DNA from: JAVKFF01 sp040226215
Lineage (GTDB): Bacteria; Pseudomonadota; Alphaproteobacteria; DSM-16000; Inquilinaceae
Assembly (NCBI GenBank): GCA_040226215.1
Contig: JAVKFF010000042.1
Location: forward strand, 1 to 20,595
Direction: 5' to 3'
Length of the DNA stretch: 20,595 nt
Within the stretch, counting starts at the first letter, position 1. Every line of letters begins with the position of its first letter. The position numbers were made by a program, and so were the translations under genes. The notes beneath the pieces are model-generated. The model was not told the origin of the DNA. It made no database searches and was given only the letters and a program-made list of their open reading frames with translations. Of this stretch, positions 14,057 to 20,595 are shown in pieces.

Positions 14057-14392
14057 CTGGGGCGACGGGGCTGCCGGCGGCGTTATGGTCAACCGGTTTT
14101 CCGGTCCTGCCGGCGGCGTCGTGGTGAAGCCCGGGACGATCGTCATGTCCGTGCGGCTGCAGTTATCGCCGCTGGAGTCCGGACAGTTCGCCGTGATCAT
14201 GCTGCCGGGGCAGACCCCACCTTCGCCGGTACCCACGCATTGGTCGCAGCGAAAGGCGCTACACTGATCTTCCCAGCAACAGGCATCGATCGCCCGCGCC
14301 GGCGAAACGAAGATGAGCGTGAGCTGGCCCAGGCTTGCCAGGAAAACCAAGGGAAGGAGCATCCTTCGCCAGCCGAAGATCAATTCGAGCAT
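14045..14392 (-). CDS. Small cysteine-rich exported protein, unknown function
   Basis: A 115-residue protein I do not recognise. It has a good signal peptide: 'MLELIFGWRR' n-region, 'LLPLVFLASLGQLTLIFV' core, ARA-I cleavage near residue 34. The short mature part holds eight cysteines, all in its first 45 residues ('ACCWEDQCSAFRCDQC' and three singly spaced ones), then a Pro/Thr-rich tail. This looks like a disulfide-rich periplasmic or secreted protein, or a metal-binding one. The ATG at 14392 is chosen because GGGAG lies 7 nt upstream; a GTG at 14428 in the same frame is possible. Base composition and codon use are less GC-biased than in the neighbours, which suggests recent acquisition or weak constraint. 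It lies 150 bp downstream of tctA in the same direction. Confidence 0.6.
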   Translation of the reverse strand: MLELIFGWRRMLLPLVFLASLGQLTLIFVSPARAIDACCWEDQCSAFRCDQCVGTGEGGVCPGSMITANCPDSSGDNCSRTDMTIVPGFTTTPPAGPENRLTITPPAAPSPQLRQ

Positions 14393-14542
14393 AGCCGAAC
14401 TCCCGTTCTCCTCACGGAGCCACGACACGAACCCATCACGATGCCGCCCATCTGCGTGGCGGAAACGGGCGTTCCCCTTACCAGAGGTAGTCCCTACCGA
14501 GTCCGGTCGTATCGGATCCCACAGCCCGCAATGGGTGGCGAT

Positions 14543-16090
14543 CTAGTCCCGCACGCCCTTCTGCTCTTCCTGCTCCGCGGTGATCCTCATGCCCCGCTTC
14601 AGGCGCTTGCCGAGGAAGATCGGCAGGATGAAGCCGATGATGGCGATCGACCAGAGGATGACCGAGAGCCAGGAGTCGATCAGGGTCAGCCAGTCGCCGT
14701 TCGAGATCGTCATCGCCCGGCGCAGGTTCACCTCCATCTCGTTGCCCAGCAGGATGCCGAGGATGATCGGCACCAGCGGGATCTCAAGTTTTCGGAAGAC
14801 CCAGCCGATGACGCCGAAGCCGACCATCATCATCAGGTCGAAGGTCGAGCCGGTGAGGCCGTAGATGCCGACGAAGGAGATCATCGCCACGATCGGCATG
14901 AGGATGCGCGGCGGGATCAGTAGTACCCGGGTGAACAGGCCGACCATCGGGATGTTGAGGGCCAGCAGCATGAAGTTGCCGATGAACAGCGCCGCGATCA
15001 GGCCCCAGACGACGTCGGGGTTCTGGGTGAAGAGCAGCGGGCCGGGCGTGATGTTGAGCGTGAGCAGCACCGCCAGCAGCACCGCCGTCGTGCCCGAGCC
15101 CGGCACGCCCAGCGCCAGCATGGGCACCAGCGCGCCGCCGGCCGCGGCGTTGTTGCCGGCTTCCGGCGCGGCGACGCCGCGCGGGTCGCCCTTGCCGAAG
15201 GTGCCCTTGCGGTCGACCAGCCGCTTTTCCATCGAATAGGCCAGGAAGGAACCGAGCGAGGCGCCCGCCCCCGGCAGCACGCCGGCGACGAAGCCGATAC
15301 CGGTGGACCGCGCCATGGTGGGTGTGCAGTCCTTCAGCAGCTTCGCAGACGGCGTGATGCGGCCGATCTTCACCTTGCTGGCCGCCAGCTTGGCGGGGTC
15401 GCTCTCCCGGCGCTCGAGAAAGACGAAGACCTCCGAAAGGGCGAACAGTCCGACGATGGCGACCAGGAAGTCGACGCCGTCATAGAGGTGCAGCTCGCCA
15501 TAGGTGAAGCGCAGCACGCCGGTCTGGGTGTCGACGCCGACCATGGCGATGGCCAGACCGAAGGCGGCGGCGAAGGCGGACTTCGCCTGGTTGCTCGAGG
15601 TCATGCCGCCCAGCGTGGCGAAGGCCAGGGTGAAGAGCGCGAAATATTCCGCCGGACCGAACAGCAGCGCGATGGAGACCAGCTGGGGTGCGAGGAAGAC
15701 CAGGCCCCAGGTGGCGAAGAAGGCGCCGACGAAGGAGGCGACGCCGGACAGCGCCAGCGCCTCGCCGGCCCGGCCCTGCTGGGCCATGGGATGGCCGTCG
15801 AGACAGGTCATCATCGCCGGTTCGTCGCCGGGTATGTTGAGGAGGATCGAACTGATGCGCCCACCATACATTGCCCCGTAATAGACCGAGGTCAGCAGGA
15901 TCAGCGCCGCCACCGCGTCGAGGCCAAGGGTGAAGGCGAGCGGGATCAGGATGGCCACGCCGTTGGCGGGACCGAGGCCCGGCAGGGCGCCCATGATGGT
16001 GCCCAGCAGGCAGCCCAGCAGGGCGAGGCCCAGATTCTGCCAGGTCAGCGCGACGGCGAAGCCGTCGGCGAGGGAGGCGAAGGTTTCCAT
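14543..16090 (-). CDS. tctA: Tripartite tricarboxylate transporter large permease, TctA
   Basis: Inner-membrane permease of 515 residues with about 12 hydrophobic segments. Signature regions are 'GTIMGALPGLGPANGVAILIPLAF' (about 30-53) and 'YGAMYGGRISSILLNIPGDE' followed by 'PAMMTCLDGHPMAQQGRAGEAL' (71-112), with a mirrored repeat 'GFVAGVLPGAGASLGSFLAYSMEKR' in the second half. With TctB it imports a carboxylic acid delivered by TctC, driven by an ion gradient. 'LVPMLALGVPGSGTTAVLLAVLL' is also typical. It starts 16 nt after tctB. The name reflects the family; citrate specificity is not shown. Confidence 0.95.
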   Translation of the reverse strand: METFASLADGFAVALTWQNLGLALLGCLLGTIMGALPGLGPANGVAILIPLAFTLGLDAVAALILLTSVYYGAMYGGRISSILLNIPGDEPAMMTCLDGHPMAQQGRAGEALALSGVASFVGAFFATWGLVFLAPQLVSIALLFGPAEYFALFTLAFATLGGMTSSNQAKSAFAAAFGLAIAMVGVDTQTGVLRFTYGELHLYDGVDFLVAIVGLFALSEVFVFLERRESDPAKLAASKVKIGRITPSAKLLKDCTPTMARSTGIGFVAGVLPGAGASLGSFLAYSMEKRLVDRKGTFGKGDPRGVAAPEAGNNAAAGGALVPMLALGVPGSGTTAVLLAVLLTLNITPGPLLFTQNPDVVWGLIAALFIGNFMLLALNIPMVGLFTRVLLIPPRILMPIVAMISFVGIYGLTGSTFDLMMMVGFGVIGWVFRKLEIPLVPIILGILLGNEMEVNLRRAMTISNGDWLTLIDSWLSVILWSIAIIGFILPIFLGKRLKRGMRITAEQEEQKGVRD

Positions 16091-16106
16091 GGGCGCGTGG
16101 CCTCCC

Positions 16107-16538
16107 CTAGAGTCCGAGCATCCCGCTGGCCAGCGACAGGCCGAGGATCAGACGGAAGACGACATAGATGCCGACCGAGGTGGCGATTCCGACGACCACC
16201 GACATCAGGGGCCGGGTGCCGAGCCGCCAGGTCAGGTAACCCGAGGCCAGCGCGGTGGCGATCAGGAAGCCCAGCCGGGGCAGCAGGTTGGCGTAAAGCA
16301 GGGTCACCAGGACGGCGAAGCCGATCTCCGCGAGGCGATTGAATTTCGGCCAGCGCGGCTCCGGATCGGGCTTCAGGATGAAGTACACCGAGCAGATCGC
16401 CAGGATGACGCCGACGATGATCGGGAAGGTCTTCGGCCCGATCTCGTCGGAGATGAAGCTCTCGCGGATCGTCGTCGCCGACCAGATATAGAACAGGGCG
16501 AGCGCGAGGCTGATCCCGCCGAGCACGCGATCACTCAT
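16107..16538 (-). CDS. tctB: Tripartite tricarboxylate transporter small permease, TctB
   Basis: A 143-residue inner-membrane protein with four hydrophobic segments. Typical TctB features are 'DRVLGGISLALALFYIWSA', 'IGPKTFPIIVGVILAICSVYFI' and a C-terminal helix 'SVGIYVVFRLILGLSLASGMLGL'. The ATG at 16538 is chosen over a longer frame because GGGAGG precedes it with 7-nt spacing and the extra upstream residues are not family-like. It lies between tctC and tctA, separated from tctC by an 80-nt gap that contains a strong hairpin. Confidence 0.9.
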   Translation of the reverse strand: MSDRVLGGISLALALFYIWSATTIRESFISDEIGPKTFPIIVGVILAICSVYFILKPDPEPRWPKFNRLAEIGFAVLVTLLYANLLPRLGFLIATALASGYLTWRLGTRPLMSVVVGIATSVGIYVVFRLILGLSLASGMLGL

Positions 16539-16574
16539 CGACCGGCCTCCCTGCTGGCTGACATTTGGGCAAGT

Positions 16575-16599
16575 CCCCGGCCGCACGCGGCGGCCGGGG
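16575..16599 (-). other. Strong RNA hairpin between tctC and tctB
   Basis: Perfect 10-bp stem on the minus strand, CCCCGGCCGC / GCGGCCGGGG, with a 5-nt CGCGT loop, starting 19 nt after the tctC stop. The following ACTTGCCC has no U-run. It is probably an RNA-stabilising or attenuating element that sets binding protein above permease levels, like the hairpins after the other two binding-protein genes. Confidence 0.75.
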
Positions 16600-16618
16600 T
16601 GTCACCGGATCCGCCCGA

Positions 16619-17608
16619 TCAGTCGATCAGGCCGATCTCGCGGGAGAGGTCCTGGACGTCCTGGATCGACTCCGCCACGAACGCCTCGAACTCTTCACCG
16701 TGCAGGTCGAGCGGCGCCAGGCCGTTGTTCTCCATCACCGTCTGCCAGGCATCGCTGGCATACATCGTGTCGAGCACGCCGACCCAGTACTCATAGGCCT
16801 CGTCGCTCATGTCGCCGGGGGCGTAGAAGCCGCGCCAGTTGGCGCCGACGGCGTCGATGCCCTGCTCGATGGCGGTCGGGAACTCGGCGAACTCGCCGCC
16901 CAGGCGCTCCGGCGACAGGACCGCGAGCACCCGCAGATCGCCCGATTCAACGAAGCCGATGGCCTCCGACAGATCCCCGGTATAGGCCTGCAGCGAGCCG
17001 GCCAGGAGCTGGGTAATGGCCTCGCCACCGCCGGAGAAGGCGATGTACTTGACGCCGCGCAGATCCTCGATGCCCGCCGCGTCGGCGGCGATCAGCACCT
17101 TCAGGTGATCCCAGCCGCCCACGGCCGAGCCGCCGCCGATATTGATGTTCTCGGGGTCGGCCTGGATCGCCTCCATCAGTTCGGGCAGGCTGTGGAACTC
17201 GGAATCCGCCGCCACGCCGATGACGCCGTAATCGGCGCCGATGGAGCCGAGCCAGCGCACCTGGTCCATGGTGTTGCCCGGGAAGGCGCCCTGGGCGAGC
17301 CGGGTGGCGGTCGCGGTCGAGGCGGCGACGATCAGGTCGTTATCGTCATTGCGCTCGTTGACCACCTGCGCGTAGGCGACGCCGCCGCCACCGCCCTCGA
17401 GGTTGACCACCTGCATGGTGGAGGGGATCAGGCCCTCCTCCTGCAGGACGCGGCCGACCTGGCGGCAGGTGAAATCCCAGCCGCCGCCGGCGCCGGCCGG
17501 GGCGATGCATTCGGGCCGCTCGGGCATGAAGTCCTGCGCCGATGCCGGCAGGGCGACGGCGCCCAGGGCGAGGGCAGCGATGGCGGGCAGGGTGTGAAGG
17601 AATCGCAT
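16619..17608 (-). CDS. tctC: Tripartite tricarboxylate transporter binding protein, TctC/Bug family
   Basis: Periplasmic binding protein of 329 residues. The signal peptide is 'MRFLHTLPAIAALALGAVAL' ending PASA-Q near residue 24. After it comes 'PECIAPAGAGGGWDFTCRQ', with Cys34 and Cys48 probably disulfide-linked, a mark of the TctC-like subset rather than the broad Bug family. Other family stretches are 'NLEGGGGGVAYAQVV', 'NIGGGSAVGGWDHL' and 'YIAFSGGGEAITQLLAGSLQAYTGDLSE' (given in parts here: YIAFSGGGEA, ITQLLAGSLQAY). The ATG at 17608 has GGAGG 9 nt upstream; the ATG at 17614, two codons earlier, is too close to it. It is the first gene of the tct operon. The long frame upstream of 17614 is not protein-like. 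Confidence 0.94.
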   Translation of the reverse strand: MRFLHTLPAIAALALGAVALPASAQDFMPERPECIAPAGAGGGWDFTCRQVGRVLQEEGLIPSTMQVVNLEGGGGGVAYAQVVNERNDDNDLIVAASTATATRLAQGAFPGNTMDQVRWLGSIGADYGVIGVAADSEFHSLPELMEAIQADPENINIGGGSAVGGWDHLKVLIAADAAGIEDLRGVKYIAFSGGGEAITQLLAGSLQAYTGDLSEAIGFVESGDLRVLAVLSPERLGGEFAEFPTAIEQGIDAVGANWRGFYAPGDMSDEAYEYWVGVLDTMYASDAWQTVMENNGLAPLDLHGEEFEAFVAESIQDVQDLSREIGLID

Positions 17609-17870
17609 GGTCATGAACCTCCCAGGTAGCAGTTCTTGGTTGGGTGCATCCGGCGCGTCTGCTTGCCGAGGCCGGCGCTTCACTGGATCAGCACCATAAA
17701 ATCCTGCACGAGTCAACGCTCGTCCAATAAAACACGCTCAGAATCAATAATTTACTGGATTGCGGAGCCGGTGTCCCGGCGACTTGGCGATGGCGCCGGG
17801 GAACCAATCGCCGTCGGACGCGTTTTCCCCCGAACCCGCGGAGATTCTTCGCGCTACCAAGGAGGTTGCC
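17609..17870. promoter_or_regulatory. Divergent intergenic region between tctC and the small exported protein
   Basis: About 260 bp without a gene. The stretch 17690-17760 is clearly AT-richer than anything around it and should hold the promoters of both divergent genes. On the minus strand TTGACT with TGCTGA after 17 nt is a weak candidate for tctC. A short inverted repeat, ACGAG-N6-CTCGT (17708-17723), overlaps that TTGACT and might be an operator. No copy of the 22-bp repeat is present here. Nothing firmer can be read. Confidence 0.35.
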
Positions 17871-18221
17871 ATGAACCGCATCGCCAAGGCGATCATGGCC
17901 GCGGCGCTGACCGGCTCGCTTGCCGCTCCCGCCATGGCCCAGAACGTCACGATGGAACCAGATCGCGCCGTGGACCCGGTGTTCCCGGGCGCGCAGTTCC
18001 ACGAACAGCCGAACGTGCCGCCCGCGGCGGGCGTGGCCATGGAGCAGCGCCTCTCCACCATGCTGAACACCTTCGTGCAGCAGGGCTTCGCCGACTACGG
18101 CCCGGTCCGGCGCCAGGGTAACCAGTACCTCGTCGGTGTCGTCACGGTCGAGGGCGAGCAGCAGTACTGGGTGCTGGACGGCGTTTCCGGCACCGCGACC
18201 CGGGTCGAGAATCCGACCTGA
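17871..18221 (+). CDS. Small exported protein, possibly PepSY-like
   Basis: A 116-residue protein with a signal peptide, 'MNRIAKAIMAAALTGSLAAP' then AMA-Q near residue 23-24. The start at 17871 is set by AAGGAGG at 17859-17865 with 5-nt spacing; the frame is open upstream but without protein-like sequence. The mature part is a Pro-rich linker (about 25-55) followed by 'RLSTMLNTFVQQGFADYG' and strands 'NQYLVGVVTVEGEQQYWVLD' and 'GVSGTATRV'. That helix-plus-strands pattern ending in a 'D-x-x-(S/T)-G' turn resembles PepSY-type periplasmic domains, but I cannot confirm it. No catalytic motif is seen. It is probably monocistronic, since a strong terminator follows. Confidence 0.8.
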   Translation: MNRIAKAIMAAALTGSLAAPAMAQNVTMEPDRAVDPVFPGAQFHEQPNVPPAAGVAMEQRLSTMLNTFVQQGFADYGPVRRQGNQYLVGVVTVEGEQQYWVLDGVSGTATRVENPT

Positions 18222-18249
18222 CCGGGACGGGACCGGCACCGCACGCACC

Positions 18250-18269
18250 TGCGGCCGGCGCCGGCCGCA
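18250..18269. repeat. Perfect 20-bp GC palindrome
   Basis: TGCGGCCGGC followed directly by its exact reverse complement GCCGGCCGCA. It lies 28 bp after the stop of the small exported protein and 10 bp before the intrinsic terminator. As RNA it would form a tight hairpin with a minimal loop. It may protect the mRNA or help termination. Confidence 0.7.
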
Positions 18270-18279
18270 AGAGATGACA

Positions 18280-18308
18280 CCCCCGGAACCCGGTTCCGGG
18301 GGTTTTTT
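18280..18308 (+). terminator. Rho-independent terminator
   Basis: Stem CCCCCGGAA / TTCCGGGGG (9 bp, perfect) with a CCCGG loop, followed directly by six Ts (18303-18308). It ends the transcript of the small exported protein at 17871-18221. It is the clearest intrinsic terminator in the window. Confidence 0.93.
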
Positions 18309-18399
18309 CGCGCACTTCCCTCTTGGGCAGTCCTCCCGTCGGTCGCGTCGTGCCATACTGGGTGGCGACGAGCCTTAGTCACAAGGGAGGGGAGGGGCG

Positions 18400-18789
18400 A
18401 TGGCGCCGCCACCAGCACAGTTCATCACCTTCATCACCGGCAGCGACCTTGAGCGCAGCACGGGATTCTACCGGGACGATCTCGGCCTGCCGGTGGTCTG
18501 GGAACGCCCGGGACTACGCATTTTCCAGGCGGGGGCGAGCGGCTTCGTCGGCGTGATCGTGGCGCCGGGGCGCGAGCCCAGCCCGGCCGGCATCACGCTG
18601 GCGCTGGTGGTCGACGACGTGGAGGGAATGCACCGCCGCCTGGTCGAGCGCGGCGTGGCGGTGCGCGGCGAGCCCGCCTATTCCGAGGCTTTCGACAACA
18701 CCTTCTTCTTCACCGCCGATCCGGACGGGCACGCGGTGGAGATCGTGCGCATGCAGGACCCTGCCTGGCGGGCGATGGGCGGCGGCTGA
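18400..18789 (+). CDS. VOC superfamily (glyoxalase/bleomycin-resistance fold) protein
   Basis: A 129-residue single-domain VOC protein. It shows the expected two beta-alpha-beta-beta-beta units: 'FITFITGSDLERSTGFYRDD' with 'LGLPVVWERPG' (8-38), then 'ITLALVVDDVEGMHRRLVER' (65-84), and the closing 'TFFFTADPDGHAVEIVRM' (101-118). Glu114 in the last strand sits where VOC enzymes place a metal ligand; an obvious partner His on the first strand is not visible. The start has GGGAGGGGAGGGG just upstream. Members include lyases, dioxygenases and resistance proteins, so the function is open. It is probably its own transcription unit, after the terminator at 18280-18308. Confidence 0.88.
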   Translation: MAPPPAQFITFITGSDLERSTGFYRDDLGLPVVWERPGLRIFQAGASGFVGVIVAPGREPSPAGITLALVVDDVEGMHRRLVERGVAVRGEPAYSEAFDNTFFFTADPDGHAVEIVRMQDPAWRAMGGG

Positions 18790-18807
18790 GCCGAGGTCGG
18801 CGGCGGA

Positions 18808-18832
18808 GACGGCCAGACGGGGCCTGGCCGTC
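18808..18832 (+). terminator. Hairpin after the VOC gene, possible terminator without U-run
   Basis: Perfect 9-bp stem GACGGCCAG / CTGGCCGTC with loop ACGGGGC, 18 nt after the stop. No T-run follows, so it may mark a transcript end or stabilise it rather than terminate on its own. Confidence 0.5.
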
Positions 18833-18980
18833 GACCGGGTGCGCAAGCCTATTGCCTCGGCCCGACGTATATCGCAATCTTGCGTTTGATCAGGTGATCG
18901 AATGGTCATTTCTGGTCCCGCGGTCCATGTCAGCAATCACCGGCCCAGCGTCCTGCGGTCGGCCCGTAGAGGAGGCGCTC

Positions 18981-20579
18981 ATGGTCACTTTGCCCGGTTC
19001 CCTTGCATCCAAGCTCGGTCTCGGCGTTCTCGTCGCCGCCCTGACCACCGGCATCGCGCCGGCGGAGGAGTTCCACTACGCCAGCCAGGGCGATCCCCGG
19101 ACCCTCGACCCGCACGCGATGAACGAGCAGCTGACGTTGATGATCCAGCATCAGATCTACGATCCGCTGATCGGCCGGGACCGGGATCTCAACCTGGTGC
19201 CGAGCATCGCGACGAGCTGGGAGCCGGTCTCCGATACGGTCTGGCGCCTGGCGATCCGCGAGGGCGTGACCTTCCACGAGGGCCAGCCGCTGACCGCGCA
19301 TGACGTCGCCTTCTCCATCAACCGCGCCCGGCCGGGCCACCAGTTCGCCGGCTATCTGGCCAGCATCACCGATGTCGCGGTTATCGACGACTACACGGTC
19401 GAGGTGACGACCGGGGCGGCCGACCCGCTGCTGCCGGCCAAGCTCTCGGTCGTGCTGATCATGGACCAGGAATGGGCCGAGGCGAACGACGCCGTGGAGG
19501 TCTCCGACATTCAGGAGACGGAGGAGAACTACGCCGTCCGCAACGCCAACGGCACCGGACCCTACGTCCTCGTCGAGCGCGAGGTCGGCGTGCGCACGGT
19601 GCTGGAGCGCAACGAGGACTGGTGGGACGAGAACGAGGGCAACGTGACCCGCGCCGTCTACACCCAGATCCAGTCCGCGCCCACCCGCGTGGCGGCGCTG
19701 CTGTCCGGCGAGGTCGACCTGATCATCGACGCGCCGCTGCAGGACCTGCCGCGCCTCGAATCCGATCCCAACATCGCCATCGAGCAGGGGCTGGAGCTGC
19801 GCACCATGCTGCTGGGCCTCGACCAGTCGCGCGTGCCGAGCCCGCACATCTTCGACAATGAGGGCAACCCGCTCGACGTCAATCCCTTCCAGGATCTGCG
19901 CGTGCGCCAGGCCTTCGTCCACGCCATCGACGTGGAGGCCATCCTGGAGCGGGTGATGCGCGGCTACGGCGTGCCGGCCGCCACCGTCTCGATCCCCGGC
20001 ATCGGCGGCTACCAGGAAGACCTCGACGTGCGGCCGGCTGCCGACATCGCGCGGGCCGAGGAACTGATGGCGGAGGCCGGCTTCGCCGACGGCTTCCAGG
20101 TCGCGCTGCTCTGCCCCAACAACCGCTACATCAACGACACCGAGGTGTGCCGGGCGATCGCCTCCTTCCTGTCCCAGATCGACGTCACGGTGACGGTCGA
20201 CTCGGTGGAGCGGAACGTCTACTTCCAGCGCCTGCTGGACCTCGACACTTCGTTCTACATCATCGGCCTGACCACCGGGCAGCTCGACACCCAGGACCTG
20301 CTCTTCTCCAACCTGCTGACGCGCGAGCCGCCGGCCGGCCAGGTCAATTTCGGGCTCTACTCCAACCCGGACCTCGACGCGGCGGTCGCCGCGCTGGCGG
20401 TCGAACTCGACCCGGCGACGCGCACCGAGCTGTATCGCGAGGCGCTGACCATCGCGCGCGACGACGTGGCGGACATCCGGCTCTACCACCAGCCGCTCGT
20501 CTGGGCGATGCGCTCGAACATCGACGCGCATCTGCGCTCGGACAACTACGTGATGCTGCGCTGGGTGACCGTGAACTGA
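18981..20579 (+). CDS. ABC transporter substrate-binding protein, family 5 (second copy type)
   Basis: Periplasmic binding protein of 532 residues, a different member of the same family as the one at 6085. The start at 18981 follows GAGGAGG (18969-18975) with 5-nt spacing and opens a signal peptide 'MVTLPGSLASKLGLGVLVAA' with cleavage near APA-E (residue 28). Family stretches are 'ASQGDPRTLDPHAMNEQ', 'LVPSIATSWEPVSDTVWRL', 'REGVTFHEGQPLTAHDVAFS', 'NGTGPYVLVEREVGV', 'FQDLRVRQAFVHAIDVEAIL' and the C-terminal 'YHQPLVWAMRSNIDAHLRSD'. The gene is complete. GGGGGAGG at 20584-20591 may be the ribosome binding site of a following gene, probably a permease outside the window. In the 191 bp upstream the only marked feature near a promoter position is GATCA-GG-TGATC (18888-18899). 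Confidence 0.94.
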   Translation: MVTLPGSLASKLGLGVLVAALTTGIAPAEEFHYASQGDPRTLDPHAMNEQLTLMIQHQIYDPLIGRDRDLNLVPSIATSWEPVSDTVWRLAIREGVTFHEGQPLTAHDVAFSINRARPGHQFAGYLASITDVAVIDDYTVEVTTGAADPLLPAKLSVVLIMDQEWAEANDAVEVSDIQETEENYAVRNANGTGPYVLVEREVGVRTVLERNEDWWDENEGNVTRAVYTQIQSAPTRVAALLSGEVDLIIDAPLQDLPRLESDPNIAIEQGLELRTMLLGLDQSRVPSPHIFDNEGNPLDVNPFQDLRVRQAFVHAIDVEAILERVMRGYGVPAATVSIPGIGGYQEDLDVRPAADIARAEELMAEAGFADGFQVALLCPNNRYINDTEVCRAIASFLSQIDVTVTVDSVERNVYFQRLLDLDTSFYIIGLTTGQLDTQDLLFSNLLTREPPAGQVNFGLYSNPDLDAAVAALAVELDPATRTELYREALTIARDDVADIRLYHQPLVWAMRSNIDAHLRSDNYVMLRWVTVN

Positions 20580-20583
20580 GACC

Positions 20584-20591
20584 GGGGGAGG
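20584..20591 (+). promoter_or_regulatory. Probable ribosome binding site of a gene beyond the window
   Basis: GGGGGAGG directly after the stop of the second family-5 binding protein. Such a purine tract this close to a stop usually serves the next gene of an operon. The start codon is not in the window. Confidence 0.4.
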
Positions 20592-20595
20592 GCGG

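Noticed and set aside
14486..14498. GGTAG-TCC-CTACC hairpin as terminator of the tct operon
   Set aside because: Five-bp stem with a three-base loop and no U-run in the direction of tct transcription; too weak to call.
17708..17723. ACGAG-N6-CTCGT inverted repeat upstream of tctC as a firm operator
   Set aside because: Only five base pairs per arm and no second copy; mentioned only as a weak possibility.
1..20595. tRNA, rRNA, CRISPR, insertion sequence or integrase
   Set aside because: Reading through found no cloverleaf-like or rRNA-like segments, no spaced direct repeats and no transposase or integrase motifs.

Overview
This 20.6 kb window comes from a high-GC bacterial chromosome, estimated by eye at close to 70% G+C. 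It is almost wall to wall with uptake systems for organic acids and peptide-like compounds: TRAP, dipeptide-type ABC and tripartite tricarboxylate (TTT) transporters. With the CaiB-type CoA transferase, FCD-type GntR regulator and MmgE/PrpD protein, this suggests an alphaproteobacterium of the Rhodospirillales/Rhodobacterales kind. That assignment is inference; there is no rRNA or other taxonomic marker here. I saw no tRNA, rRNA, insertion sequence, phage gene, CRISPR array or replication origin, and no gene-free stretch longer than about 260 bases.

Layout. (1) 3-3900, plus strand: the 3' part of a CaiB/BaiF CoA-transferase gene, coupled by a 4-nt overlap to a TRAP transporter (dctP, dctQ, dctM). 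(2) 3901-5204: a cytochrome P450 with its own promoter/operator region. It is convergent with, and overlaps the end of, a GntR/FCD regulator gene (minus strand, 5192-5902). (3) 6085-14056, plus strand: a seven-gene operon divergent from the regulator. It holds a family-5 solute-binding protein, two permeases, two ATPases, a CapA-type metallophosphatase-like protein and an MmgE/PrpD protein. After the first permease the genes abut or overlap. (4) 14045-17608, minus strand: a small cysteine-rich exported protein, then tctA, tctB and tctC (transcribed tctC-tctB-tctA). (5) 17871-20595, plus strand: a small exported protein with a textbook terminator, a VOC/glyoxalase-fold protein, and a second family-5 solute-binding protein whose transporter probably continues beyond the window.

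How it fits together. The strongest non-coding signal is a 22-bp inverted repeat present twice: just upstream of the P450 (3943-3964) and between the GntR gene and the ABC operon (5999-6020). It is the obvious candidate operator for the GntR regulator. It would join the P450, the ABC importer, the CapA-like protein and the MmgE/PrpD protein into one regulon, possibly an uncharacterised uptake-and-catabolism pathway of unknown substrate. A second pattern is that in all three complete transporter operons, although the families are unrelated, a strong GC hairpin follows the binding-protein gene and precedes the permease genes. This arrangement suits making more binding protein than permease.
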